This document shows, one piece after another, positions 44,757 to 56,918 of a DNA stretch of 64,000 bases. The position numbers were made by a program, and so were the translations under genes. The notes beneath the pieces were generated by a model. The model was not told the origin of the DNA, did no database searches, and worked only from the letters and a program-made list of their open reading frames with translations. The DNA is from Coptis chinensis (Eukaryota; Streptophyta; Magnoliopsida; Ranunculales; Ranunculaceae), in NCBI GenBank assembly GCA_015680905.1, contig CM027378.1, positions 88,007,501-88,071,500 of the forward strand. Reading direction: 5' to 3'. Position 1 is the first letter of the stretch. Each line of letters starts with the position of its first letter.

Positions 44757-46948
44757 TCATGAACTATAGCGCCCACCAATGTACTTGCACCTAGTCAAGT
44801 TGTACGCCTGTTCGAAGGAGGACCTTGCTTCCTCTGGCATATCATTCCCAACCAATTGCAGATCTCTCTCTAGCAAACGACTGGTTTCATCGATGACGTC
44901 GTTCTGTCGAAAAAAGGAAAATGAAGATAAGTTACCAATCGAATGCAAAAAATCACAGTTAGAGAAACTTAATTAAAAATCACAATACTTACAATCGGTG
45001 AACAGTTAGGCAGTGTCTCCAGGGAGGGATGAATAGGAAGAAGCTCAGGGTTCACCAAAACTACATGAGAATTCCTTGCATACCAAGTCATGTAGTTTTG
45101 ATGACACTCCTATGGATAAGACGAGATAGGTCCTCGGTTGCAGGATTGGATCACGTGATTCTGCCACGACTCCCAGTAAAATGGCCCAATATTGGTCCAG
45201 TTCACCTCATACCCGTGTCCTGCCACAGTTTTTGTTCTCCAATTTGGTACTGGAGGATCTTTAGGTACAAGCTGCACGTGACCCAACTGACGCACCACCC
45301 TTGTGACAGCGTAAAGCTCGACAATGTTGAAAAAACATAGCAATCCCTCAAAAAATGCAATGTCATCGATCGGGTTTGTATCTCGACATTTTTTAGGGAT
45401 GCCAAACAACCTGAAACAAAATCAAATGTGTCATTAACAACTCCAATGATTAATTACTAAAAAAAAAAATATAAACAAACTTAAATACTTAAACTTAAAC
45501 TTAAATACTTACATTGAACTCATTCAAATCATCAATTATCGCTTGATAAAACTGCAATGCATACGTTGTATCGTAATAGTGTGGAGCGACTGGGATGTGT
45601 CTATGAGCACGCGGCTGAGACGAAGTATAATTGAAGTTTGGGACTGTTATGAATACCAGAAAATACTTATAGATCCACGCCTAGATATACACAAATAGTT
45701 AACATATTGATAGAGTAATAAAATTAACATTAAAAAAAATAAACTCTAAAATACTCAAGTTTTACCTGTAGAAGAGTCATATAGCCTGTAACCCCTTTCA
45801 CCTTCGCACATGTGGCATCCCCGAGACCTCTATACAAAAACGCCAAAATTGCTGCACCCCATGTATACTCTTCTATCTCACTGAATTTCAACAACGGCCT
45901 CAGATAACATATAGGCACTCCAGTCCCAGACTTGTCAGTAAAAACGGCACATCCAAAGAAAAATAGGATAAAAGCTCTAACAGTCCGTTGAACATCCTGA
46001 AAACTCGAGGCCTTCTCCACCACCTTCCCAGCAGCGTCACATATAGGGCTATCATGAACCTTGTTCGCAAAATGCTTTCGGATGAATTCTAGCCTTACTT
46101 TTGAAGTGAACTTGCTAGATTCCATCTCCGCCCTAATCAAATCAATAGGGATCCCCAGACCAAGATGTAGGAGATTTATCGATTGTTGTAAGTTCAGCTC
46201 ACTTGTCCCCTTGCACTGCTCTTCCTCTAACTGTGACTCCACAGATTTGGACAACATCGTCCAAAGTCACGTTCATCTCCCCAACTGGCATATGGAAGGT
46301 GTTGGTCTCCGGATGCCATCTCTCCACAAACGTAGAGATCAATGGTGGATCCATATGCTCGTGATAACCTTCCACGAGATCAAACAACCCAGTCCTTCTC
46401 AACTGCATGGCAAATCTCGGAGACCTTTCACATTCATTTTGAAATCCCATTGGGATAACTTCGCTAAGTGTGAAACACACTTCCGCTCCGCGATCCTCCT
46501 GAAACAACTGAGCACGCATTAGATATATATGAACAGAAACAAAAGATTTTGTAAAAGAAAATCAAAGTACACAAGAAAAACAAAATATTACCCTTCTCTC
46601 CCAAACATCGCGAGCGACATGCACTGCATTAGTATCCTCCTCATCCCTCTCCTCACCCGCCTCCTCACTCTCCACTTCTACTATACTTTTCCCTTTGTCC
46701 ATATTTACATATAAACCTACATTAGTATCACTATCTATACTATCTACACTATCTTCACTAGACGAATCAACCTCAGGAACCTCTTTTTCCAAATGGTCCC
46801 CTCTATGCGCTGATGCCGTTAAGCCGTCTGCCCTTTGTCTTTTTCTTCCAACTACGTCACCACTAGAGGAACCGCCACCAAACAATTTCTTAACACCCTT
46901 GAATGTAGTTTTCGCTACATTCTTCACATTCTTTGATCGAGGACCCAT
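44757..46948 (-). pseudogene. Plant mobile domain (PMD, aminotransferase-like) gene, five exons
   Basis: Plant mobile domain proteins occur in plant transposons and as MAIN-like nuclear proteins; the enzyme-like name is historical and no catalysis is shown. Exons on the minus strand: 46948-46592 (start, basic then acidic), 46498-45766, 45680-45513, 45410-44993, 44903-44757 (TGA). Core motifs: LISTFVERWHPETNTFHMPV, GEMNVTLDDVVQICGVTV, LLHLGLGIPIDLIRAEM, GAAILAFLYRGLGDA. A frameshift lies near 46200 in exon 2, the frame does not join cleanly into exon 4, and TAG interrupts exon 4 (PISSYP-TAG-ECHQNY), so it is broken. It converges on the MULE transposase-OTU gene across array C and is probably carried by the same element. 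Confidence 0.82.
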
Positions 46949-47109
46949 CGCTACAAAGAAAAATAAAACAAGTATTAGTAAACCATATTTAAATAAACAA
47001 TGTACAAAGAAAACCACTAGAAAAAAGAGATCATCCCAGTCGTAAAACTAATATACTTATAAAAGTTAAATTGGCATTGCTGAAAGAAACTCCAAGATTT
47101 TAAAAACAG

Positions 47110-48272
47110 TTGTTAGACTATAATGGAGGACCTAGATCAGCAAAGTTTAGAGAAAATATCAGGGCGTGTAATATGATGTTTGCGTTTACATCAATGGGTG
47201 GCAAAATTGACAGAAAAATCAATAATGGTGGTGGACTTTACGTTTTCAAACTCGGTGGCCAAAATCACCGTAAAATTGGATATTTGCTACCAATACCTGG
47301 AACCAAACCGAAATTTGCACAGTTGTACATCTATGACACACAAAATGAAGTGGATAACATAATAAATGCCTTGAGCGAAGCCAAGAAAAGCAAAATTTTA
47401 GATAGAGAAGTAATTGAGGGACTGATCAAAATGCTTGACAAAGAGAATGATCTGACAAAAGTTTTCAGAATGGCGATCTGACAAAGAGAATAATCGGAAC
47501 GTGTAACAAGACAATATGATCTACCAACGGGATCTGAAGTAGCTGCCCTAATTGTAGACGACGGATTTGAGCATAATCGAGGAAGAGATGTCATTGTGGA
47601 TAGAGTCTGACAAGGGTTATAGAGAATATATCAGCTACAACCAAGTTTCATGGTTTTGCAAATATCCATTACTCTTTCCACACGGCGAAGACATCACTCA
47701 GCGGCCATTGAGCGCAATCAAGTGCTAGGAACAAGGACTTTAAAAATGAAAGAGAATCAGCATGCGAGAGTTATATGCATTCAGAATTCAACAAAGAGAA
47801 AATGAAGGCCATACTGTGATTCTAAGTGACCGTCTCTTCAAACAATATTTGGTTACTTTATACGCATGCACAGAAGAGGACATGTTTTCCTATATAAGAT
47901 CAAACCAAAACAAAATAAGATCCGAGTTTTACCAAAACCTAAAAGATGTCGTTATTGCCGGAGACACAACACCAGCATCTGTAGGAAAGAGGGTAGTTTT
48001 ACCGTAAACATTCACAGGAGGACCACGATATATGGTACAAAATTATCAAGACGCGCTCGCCATCTGTAGATTTACAGGATCACCTGACGTCTTCATCACT
48101 TTTACATGTAGCCAGAAATGGCCAGAGATTGAAGAGTTCACAAATAAAACTGGGCAAACAGCAGAAAATAGAGACGAAATAGTAGCTCAGGCTTTCAAAA
48201 TCAAATTCGATGAACTGATGGATGATTTGTACAAAAGAAAACACTTTGGAAAAGTCTGGGCAGGTAATATCA
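47110..48272 (+). pseudogene. Helitron Rep fragment (N-terminal half), first element
   Basis: Part of a Helitron Rep/helicase upstream of the HUH nuclease. It reads RENIRACNMMFAFTSMGGKI, NNGGGLYVFKLGGQNHRKIG, KPKFAQLYIYDTQNEVDNII, VIEGLIKMLDKENDLTKVFR. After stops and frameshifts (47481-47760) it resumes with FRIQQRENEGHTVILSDRLF, GDTTPASVGKRVVLP, MVQNYQDALAICR, FITFTCSQKWPEIEEF, KHFGKVWAG. The last is followed by a GT donor, as in other Helitrons, but the expected HUH exon is absent; non-coding sequence runs to a Helitron 3' end at 49017. This is therefore an internally deleted derivative. Confidence 0.85.
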
Positions 48273-48987
48273 CTTTTAAATTTATGTTTTACTAAATCTA
48301 TTTTAGCTGATTTAGGACTACTGACAACATGATTTTGTGTTTTGCTTTTCGCTACATATGTATATTCCAACATGAATATATTTTACTTAAATTTATTACA
48401 AAATATCACATGAATTTGCCCACGAAAAAAGGTCGAAATAGGAGACACCAGGACACATGCTCTAACTCAAGAGACACATACTCTTCACTCTAATAACAAC
48501 TAAGTTTGAACCAATTACAATAGCCAAGCCCAAAGGCCATTAAAGTACCTACTATTAAGGTCGGTTTATATGTAAATTGAATCCAGTATGACTCTCAATA
48601 GTTTCAATTCAAACATATGAAACAAGTTGGTAGTACTAAAAAAATGCAATTGGAACAATATATACGTGCAATGTTTTTGGGGTTTGGAGGGATGACATAT
48701 CTAGCTGCAGACTATCTTTCCAAACAATGCAAGTCACAAGAATAAGCACAATGGTTTTGAAAGTTTTTTTTTTGTAAACTCTACTTCAACTTGGAAACTT
48801 CAAGCTGATGATAGTAAAATTAGTAGTGGGTCACTGCCTCATTGGTTGGGTTAGTTGCTTATACTCTTAGGAGTTTTACGCGAAAGAGCCACACATTTTG
48901 TACTTGAATTAGACCATAAATTTTTTAAATATAAAAACTATCATAATAAAGTATTTCTTTTATATCACGAAAAGATACCTAAAAGAT
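48273..48987. other. 3' part of the first Helitron, non-coding
   Basis: No protein signature. Presumably the intron remnant plus 3' untranslated region kept after internal deletion. Confidence 0.45.
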
Positions 48988-49017
48988 CCCGGGCGTATGC
49001 CTGGGTTCAAAATCTAG
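48988..49017 (+). terminator. Helitron 3' terminus: hairpin plus CTAG
   Basis: CCCGGGC-GTAT-GCCTGGG (48988-49005) folds into a 7-bp stem with one G-T pair and a four-base loop. Eight bases later comes CTAG (49014-49017), then T. This is the canonical rolling-circle termination structure of Helitrons (hairpin, AT spacer, CTRR before host T) and gives the plus orientation. Confidence 0.9.
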
Positions 49018-49130
49018 TCCTACCTATATTAATATCCGTTTCTCCCAATATGCTCACAATGAGCCACGTCAGCTCTATTTTTTAAAAAGTCTCTATTTAG
49101 AAAATAATTACTCGCTTTCTTACCAAACTA
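49018..49130 (+). mobile_element. Possible 5' end of a second Helitron, abutting the first
   Basis: The first base after CTAG starts TCCTACCTATATTAATATCC, followed by GAGCCACGTCAGC and AAAAAGTCTCTATTTAGAAA. A similar string begins at 51435 (TCTATGACATCATCATAAAT, GAGCCACATCAGC, AAAAAAGTCCTCACTTAAC). A TC start followed by a GCCACGTCAGC-type motif is usual for plant Helitron 5' ends. The join CTAG/TC is what insertion of one Helitron at the end of another gives. Confidence 0.6.
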
Positions 49131-50122
49131 ACCCTGAATTTGGTATCCTCTCTAATTTAATAAAAATCAAAATTGTCTTTTAATGTGTTATGTTAAAACA
49201 AAAAACAAAGCTACGCCCTTATTTCACATGTACGCATAGGCTATTTTCGTAATTAACAAAAAAAAAATAGGTAAAACAATATACATAACCCAACCCTTCG
49301 TTAAGCATATTTCTTAAAAACTTAAACCTAAATAAAAACTATTTCTCACACTCCAATCACCGATCTCACTACTTCAAGGTAAAATATATACTTCTCTTGA
49401 TTTCATATTCAGAAGATAGAGCTTGATTAGAGGGGTTCCTTAAATTAGCTCAACCGCCTAGCTGCTATTTGTCCAGGTTTATCTTAGCTTAGCTTTTTAT
49501 GGAATTGCATTTTTTTTAAGTGTAATTTGTTATACATATCACAAAATTAAGAGTTCTATTATATGCAATCCTAGTATTTACATGACTTTAGCATCAACAA
49601 CAACAGAACACTCTTACATAGTTGTATAGGTTTCTAAGATTGTACAATTTAGTAGAGAATAACCTTCCCCACCCAGTCAACCAACCAAATCCCCTATTTA
49701 GCCTCTTTTAAAAGAAGCAATCATCTCCAGTTAAGGTTCATTAAATAACAACAGTATGCAAGAATGCAACCATCTTAATTTCTTTGATCTGAAAAACTAT
49801 CTCACTATAAAGTCTAAAATCACATAAACTTCTGTAGTTCTGCGGAGAAAATTAAGACAAAAAAAATTACAACCAGCTAAACTGAAAGCCAGGGCTCATA
49901 TAACTAAAGACTAGCCACCTTAACTACAAACAAAAACTATCAGAAGACAATTGTAGCATTTTCACCATTTAACCATCCAAAAACTTGGTCACCCTATCAT
50001 TGTCAGCACTTGACAAGAGCTTCATGCACAAGGGAGGCTTAACACCAACCAAAGAGAGTATAGCTGCTGGCATACCCCACAATGAGTCTCCACATATCAA
50101 TCCAGAGGCTTAAAAGAAGCAA
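49131..50122. other. Non-coding, no recognised gene
   Basis: AT-rich. A segment near 49705-49748 (AAGAAGCAATCATCTCCAGT...) is repeated at 50110-50150, so the area has local duplications. No protein was recognised. Confidence 0.4.
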
Positions 50123-50386
50123 TCATCTCCAGTTAAGGTTTATTAAATAAACCCTAGGCCCATCAGTATCACCTTTCCTTGGAATATCCGAGTCTGACAC
50201 GACATGATTTTCTTCACACATCTTGCTAAGTTCAGCAATCAGTTGAGTGGCCACGTGTTGGGATCCAGTGGCAACAGAGCTCTGCTTATCTTCAACACCT
50301 TTGATCTTGATTTCAGCCACCACAGAATGTGATCCAGCATCTACATTAGTGCCGTTGAGGTCGACAAGTTGGCATTGAATCTCCAT
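50123..50386 (-). pseudogene. Unrecognised minus-strand ORF, possible captured exon
   Basis: 87 codons opening MEIQCQLVDLNGTNVDAG, with a hydrophilic Val/Glu/Asp-rich composition (VVAEIKIKGVEDKQ, CEENHVVSDSDIPRKG). Composition looks protein-like and the ATG has a plausible context. I do not recognise a family. Its position inside Helitron territory suggests a captured host exon. Confidence 0.3.
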
Positions 50387-50985
50387 TGGCTGCTCTTTTT
50401 AAACATGATATTCTGCTACCTAAGGGGTATAGGGATAGCCACACATAACTGCATTGCTATTATTAAATACAGTATGTTGATTAAGTAGCTCCAATCTAAT
50501 CCAGGATTAGGGATTTGAAAAGGAGAAAAAAAAATGATAGACAACATGCGGTCCTGGAAAGATCCTTATAAGCCAAAACAAGAATAAGTAAATAAGTAAA
50601 CCTGCCGTCGGCCTTGGTATTTCAAAACCTATAATACCACAATGCTCATATAATTTTGAAAGTAATCCAATTGTACCATATAAAAGCAACAAATTTGTCA
50701 GGATTCCTTTATTAGAAGGATGAAACCATATTATTATCCTAATGATGGAAGGGTGCCTACATTGGGTTCTTTGAGGTTGTGTGTTTGAGAGGTTTCTAAG
50801 TGTCTTGCTAAGGGGTCAGGGGTAGCCACACATATAACTGCATTGCTATTTATTAAATACAAAAAATTTACAACTGCCAAGTACATATTTATAATACCAC
50901 CACCCATCACATAGAAACCTAGAACATGTTTATAATACCTTAAGAAGTCTAGGAGCATCTTCTTCAAGTGCTGTTTCCACCGAAT
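50387..50985. repeat. Local dispersed duplication
   Basis: TAAGGGGTATAGGGATAGCC...CATTGCTATTATTAAATAC at about 50419-50470 recurs at 50809-50862 with small changes. Otherwise non-coding. Confidence 0.6.
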
Positions 50986-50989
50986 CCCT

Positions 50990-51315
50990 CTTAATACATT
51001 TCAAGTATAATTGAGAACCCAACAACTAAAAATTACCAACTGCCAAGTACATATACAAAGAGTATATAAATAGAGCAGAACTTACGTTGCAGTTTTTTTC
51101 CTTTTGTGTTGCCGAATTATGCCTTCAGGTTTAGCATTTTCAGAAAGATCCCTGTTAATACATTTCAAGTATAACTGAGAACCCAAGAACTAAAATTACC
51201 AACTGCCAAGTACATATACAAAGAGTATATAAATAGAGGAGAACTTACGTTGCAGTTTTTTTCCTTTTGCGTTGCCGAATTATGCCTTCAGGTTTAGCAT
51301 TTTCAGAAAGAGTGG
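50990..51315. repeat. Tandem duplication of 163 bp containing an exon end
   Basis: AATACATTTCAAGTATAA...CTTACGTTGCAG...TTTAGCATTTTCAGAAAG is present twice at an offset of 163 bp (GTTGCAG at 51086 and 51249). Each copy holds the minus-strand exon end KPEGIIRQ(H/R)KRKKTAT before a GTAAGT donor, so an exon 3' part and its splice donor were duplicated. Confidence 0.88.
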
Positions 51316-51502
51316 GATCACATTCAAAGGAGGAAGGCAAAGTTTTTCTTAAGCACTTCAAATTTCTGGAACTATCCAAAGTTAGCGGACTTCTTGCAAG
51401 AAGCAACTCTTTACTTTGTTGCAGAGACATATGGTCTATGACATCATCATAAATATCCAAATAAGTGAGCCACATCAGCAAAATTTTCAAAAAAGTCCTC
51501 AC
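51249..51502 (-). pseudogene. Unrecognised minus-strand exon fragment
   Basis: Minus-strand frame reading SLQQSKELLLARSPLTLDSS, RNLKCLRKTLPSSFECDP, LSENAKPEGIIRQRKRKKTA, then a GTAAGT donor. The C-terminal basic cluster could be a nuclear localisation signal. The protein-like part probably ends near 51435, where a Helitron-like 5' end begins. I cannot name the gene; likely a captured exon. Confidence 0.4.
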
Positions 51503-51734
51503 TTAACAAATAATTAGTTGGTTGATTACCAAGTTAACCTTATTATTGGTGTGAATAGTAATTTATAAAAGAACTTTTTGGTCTTTTCAATTGTGTTTAA
51601 ATTGAAAAAGTAAACACACACATGATTTTCCTATTCACCATTAGAAATACAAAACCCAAAAAACAATCACAAAACTAAGTTAATAAACACCACCTCCTCT
51701 TAGAAAACAAATAGATCCATCCTCCAATTCCAGC

Positions 51735-52642
51735 TTTGACTACCCTAATGCCTAGCAGTTTGCCAATCCTGAACAATATCTCCAACAAAATTTGCAAGCT
51801 TATGATGTGCAAGCTGGCACTAACTTCCCACAAGATCCATGCTTGATGACCCAAGAAGAAAAGGATCGAGGGGGTTTGGGTCGGTTTTCAAACGTAATGA
51901 TGAAAGGCTGCAGTAACTTAGGGAAAAGGATGCCCGGGAGAAGGATCCTGGTTTTATATCTGAGAGCTACTCCGAATGCTATCCTGGATACCAGGAATAT
52001 AACCGTGAAGTCGTGGATAGTGACGATGAGGATGACTTGTCAAAAATGGATATGGGTGGTAGAGTAAGTCGTTTTCTTATTTGTAAGAACATGCTTGATA
52101 CTTTTTGAATTAATAGATAGTAATTTCTTCAATTCTGAAGTTTGTGAACAATGAACAATGAATGACATTACACCATTATGAAATGTAATATATATATATA
52201 TACATTAAATGCAAGGCTGGTACATGAAAGCTTTTTTTATGACTGAGAAATAGTATAGTATCTGGTGCAATGTAATATGTGATTCTAATTTGAGAAATCA
52301 TTAGGGGATAGCTTCAAACCAAGACTGGAGATATATATAGATACTTATAAGGCTATTGGATTCTTTTGACAAGCAAAGGGTCGTCTTCATAGGTGGGATT
52401 TTGAGACTGAAGAGGAATGGGCTCCATACAATGAATAGAAGGAAGCAATGCCAAAGGCGGCATTCCAATTTGGTGTGAAGATGCAGGATGGCCGTAAGGC
52501 ACGTAAACAAAACAAGGATCAGAAACTCACCAATGAGCTATACAAGATTAACAAGATTCTTGCAAGGAAGAAGGGGGAGAGCCATGATGATGATGGGGAA
52601 TATGACGATGAGATTCAGCCTGGAAAGAAAATTCGTGTGTGA
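51735..52642 (+). pseudogene. Captured fragment of SMU2/RED (IK) splicing-factor gene
   Basis: The C-terminal portion of the RED/SMU2 spliceosome protein in two blocks. Block one (51735-52063) reads DPCLMTQEEKDRG, then after a +1 shift LREKDAREKDPGFISESYSE, CYPGYQEYNREVVDSDDEDD, LSKMDMGGR. Block two (about 52374-52642) reads RWDFETEEEW, MPKAAFQFGVKMQDGRKARK, QNKDQKLTNELYKINKILAR to the natural stop. Lesions: TAG and TAA at Gln codons, one extra G, one TAG at a Gln. The intervening intron is kept, so it was copied from genomic DNA, not retroposed. It lies directly upstream of the truncated Helitron Rep. Confidence 0.88.
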
Positions 52643-52854
52643 AGCTTGATAGGATATTGAGATATTCCTGACAGTTTGCGGGAGAAACTTCTCTTAGTGC
52701 TTCAAATTTTGTGATTTTTCACGACTGTTGTAAAACTGAGACATGCTTTACCATCCATCATGGGCATATCAGTAGTCTGTGTATGGAATGACAATGTATT
52801 GTCATTTTTATTTTGTCTATTTATGCTACACTACTCAATAAGTAGTCGTTGCCT

Positions 52855-55800
52855 ATATGGTGCAGACTTATCAAGATGCTATTACGATATGTAGATGGGC
52901 AGGGCCCCTGATCTTTTCATAACTGTAACTTGCAATCCACATTAGGAAGAAATAAATAGTTTTTTAAAGTATGACCCTCGGATTAAAATCGAGGGCGTGC
53001 GGATGTTGGATGTCGGGCTTTCAAAATAAAAGTTGGATTGCATAATGAAAAGACTCGTTATGGGAATCATTTTGGTAGAGTCATTGCAGGTACATACTAT
53101 TTAAAATTACCTTTTTATTTTACATGTATAAATCTAAGTAAAGAAGAATTGGAAACAATATGCAATGATATTATTAATTCCACAAATATTTTACTAATAT
53201 CTAATTATTATTATTTTCAGTGTTGTACGTTATTGAATTTCAGAAAAGAGGTTTGCCACATGCTCACATTTTGCTATTTTTGCATCCGGAAGACAAACCT
53301 AAAACTGGATCCGACATAGACAGGCTTATTTCAGCAGAATTACCTGACAAAGATATAGATCCAATACTTTACGAAACTATAGTCAGTACAATGATTCATG
53401 GTCCATGTGGTGAAAAGAAAAAAGGTTCTCCTTGCATGAAAGAGAACAGATGTTCTAGACATTTCCCTAAAGATTTTTGCAGTGAGACTAAATTTGACGA
53501 AAAATGGTTTTGTTGTATCTGACGAAGAAAAAAACAAAGCGACCGCAATGGTTGGTCGCTATAACCCGGTTGAGATTGACAATAGATGGGTTGTTCCTTA
53601 CAATCCTAAACTTCGAGAAGGAATTTCAGTGTCACATTAATGTTGAGCATTGCAATCGTACACGGATGATTAAATACTTATTCAAGTATATTACCAAAGG
53701 TCCAGATCGAGCTACAGGCATTATTGAGGAGAATTATAAGTACGACAAAAATACAAGAAAATGTACCATTCAGGAAGTGGATGGAAATCAAACGTTATCT
53801 GGACTTTCGATATATCTCTGCATCCGAAGCAAGCTGGAGAATCTTTGATTTTGACATTCAATTTCGAGATCCATCTGTTGAGAGAATGAATTATCATCTT
53901 GAGAATCAACAAAATGTTGTATTTCGTGATAATTCTAATACATTTCAGGTTGTACAAAGTGATAAGGCTAAGAGAACAATGTTCACAGAATGGATGCTTA
54001 CTAATCAGAAAAGTGAAAAAGCTCGACAGTTAACTTATGTTGACATCCCATTAGAATTTGTGTGGCACAAAGACACGAAGGTATGAATTATAATTTTGAT
54101 AGATCAAAAACAAAAATTAAAGTAATCTTTAACATTGTCATATTTTTTTTCAGATCTGGACAGAAAGAGCTCATAATGGCATCAAGATTGGTAGGATATA
54201 TTATGCACAACCAACGCAAGGTGAAAGGTTTTACTTACGTATGCTTCTCAATATAGTAAAAGGTCCACAGAGTTTTGAAGAAATAAAGACTATGCATGGT
54301 AAAACTTATGCAGACTTCAAATCAGCATGTCGTGCGCATGGATTGCTACAAGGTGACAGTGAATGGCACTCAACAATTAAAGAAGCAGGAAAATGGTCTA
54401 ACAGTAGATCATTGTGCCAGTTATTTCTTACTATTTTACTGTTTTGTCAAGTATCTGACACAGTTGGATTGTGGGATCAGCATTGGGAGATGCTTTCAGA
54501 TGACATATTGGCTATGAAATGATTAAAAGTTGGAAACAATCAACTACAATTAGCCAATGAAGAACTAAAAAAATGTACACTTCTTGAACTTGAAAATGAT
54601 ATGAAAGAAAATGGTCGAACACTTGCTGATTTCCAGTTTGATATTCCAAAACCAGATCCTCTAGATAACAGGTTACTACGGGAGGAATTGAACTATGATT
54701 TTGAAGCACTCCTTGCAGAATATGAAGAATTGCACATTGGATTGAATGTTGAACAAAGACAGGGGTTTTACGCTGTCATTGCTGCTGTTGAAAGTGGTAA
54801 AGGGAAGTTATACTTTGTATATGGAAGTGGAGGTACAGGGAAAACATATCTATGGAATACGATCATTGCAAGGTTACGATCACAGAGAAAAATAGTGCTT
54901 GCAGTTGCATCATCAGGCATATCATCGCTTCTTTTACCAGGTGTTTAAAAAAAATATATTATTGTCTTTATTATAAATGTTAATATTGTTATTATTATCA
55001 TTACTACATTTTTTTAATATTTGCTATGTATGTGGTGCTCATGCAGGTGGTCGTACAGCTCACTCGAGATTCAAAATTCCAATAGAGAAAGATAAGTCTA
55101 AAACTTGCAACATTAGAAAAGGAACTCACTTGGCGGATCTGATTGTAGCAACTGATTTAATTATTTGGGACGAAGCACCTATGAGTAAAAAGACGGACTT
55201 CGAGGCTGTTGACAACAGTTTTAGAGATATCATGTCAGAAAGTGATATAAAGCTCAAGGACAAACCATTTGGAGGAAAAACTATTCTTTTTGGTGGTGAT
55301 TTTAGACAAATATTACCAGTTATCGAAAAGGGTTCAAGAGAAGCAATTGTTTCTGCATCCATAAACAGATCCTACTTATGGCGTTACCTAGAGGTGTTTC
55401 GTTTGACAGTTAACATGCGGTTGCATAACAGAAAATCTAGACAATCAGATGTAGATTTCAACAAATGGATATTATCTATTGGTGAAAGTACAATTCCAAG
55501 AAGATCACTGTGTGAGGGAGAAGAGCCTACTTGGATTAAAATCCCAGAAGACATTCTTATTCAATCAGAAGGTGATGGGATAGAAAACATTGTGAAGACG
55601 GTGTACACAGATATTTTACAAAAATATGATGATGTCGAGTATCTCAGAGATAGGTGCATTCTAACACCTACAAATGAATCAGCAGATGAAATAAACTCTC
55701 ATGTTCTATCTTTAGTTCCGGGAGAATTGGTTAGTTACTCAAGTGCAGACACATTAAGTCCGCTTTCGGATAATAAGGTTGCAAATCAAGATATTTTGTA

Positions 55801-56308
55801 TCCTATAGAATTCCTCAACACTCTCCAGCTCCCAGGAATGGCTAATCATTTGGTTCAGCTAAAACGAGGAGCACCTATAATGCTTCTTAGAAACATAAAC
55901 CAGAGCAAAGGTCTTTGCAATGGTACGAGACTTATAGTGATTGATTTGTCAAAATTTGCTTTGGAAGCTGAAATTATTACTGGAAGCAATAAAGGAGACA
56001 GACTCACTATCCATCGGATAGACTTTTTGTCTGAAAACACAAAGTGGCCTTTCATCTTGAAGCGAAGACAGTACCCAATAAAACTTTGCTATTCAATGAC
56101 GATAAACAAAAGCCAAGGACAGACGCTAAAGAATGTTGGAGTTTATCTTAGAAACACTGTTTTCTCCCATGGGCAACTATATGTTGCGGTATCACGTGTA
56201 ACGTCACGTGATGGTCTGAAAATTCTAATCGAGGACAGAGAAGATAATTTTAAGCAGCATACAAAAAATATTGTCTATTATGAAGTATTCAACAATTTGC
56301 CACAATGA
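52855..56308 (+). pseudogene. Helitron Rep/helicase, N-terminus missing
   Basis: Rolling-circle replication initiator fused to a PIF1-type helicase. It starts abruptly at MVQTYQDAITICRWAG. After an intron (about 53089-53220) the HUH motif is present (EFQKRGLPHAHILLFL) and the paired tyrosines (IKYLFKYITKGPDRA). Helicase: GSGGTGKTYLWNTIIARL (Walker A), [10 protein letters not shown] (Walker B), [35 protein letters not shown]. Introns at 54081-54153 and 54941-55046 fit GT-AG. Lesions: frameshifts at about 53515, 53630 and 53790, and TGA at 54521. The helicase half (54601-56308) is otherwise open. Confidence 0.92.
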
Positions 56309-56918
56309 AGCTTCATCAAAAGGTAAGAATAAAAAAAAATCAAAAACTTATATTATTTTTTTTTTTATTGTTTGTAAACAATTACAATAATCAAACAAAT
56401 GCAAACTTTGATTGTCAAAGCCAAACGATCCAATAGCCCAAATAATTTTGGTACTACATACATGTAATCAACTATTTTTTGCATCTGTTTATGTAATTAA
56501 ATGCTCTAATCTTTTTATGTAGGTTTTTGGTGCAGTATGTGAAGCGCTTTAGCCGTTAAACAAACCCAAATGCTGTTAGGTAGGTTCGAGAGTACCCTTG
56601 AAATTAGTTTAACTACATAAAACTGTTTTTGCTTGAAAATTATATTAAACACTTCTTCGATATATAATAAAAAGTATCATTTGTAGTATGATTACATGAT
56701 TAGTTATTAATCATGATCACATAATCACATTTTGTAATGAGAAGAGAAAGTGTCTTGGTATGATACATTTGTGTCTTGAGGGTCATACACTCATGCCTGC
56801 CATGCTTATACTAGCATCAGTCCTTGCTAAGTGTAGGAACTGGTATTCATTTCCAGCTAGACCGCTTTGACTTGAGTGGTACATGATCTTAATATCTAAT
56901 GATTTTTCCTCTTTGCAG
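56309..56918. other. Helitron spacer and captured CesA intron
   Basis: AT-rich. The part before 56919 ends in a clear polypyrimidine tract and CTTTGCAG acceptor, so its right portion is most likely the intron preceding the captured CesA exon. Confidence 0.5.
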
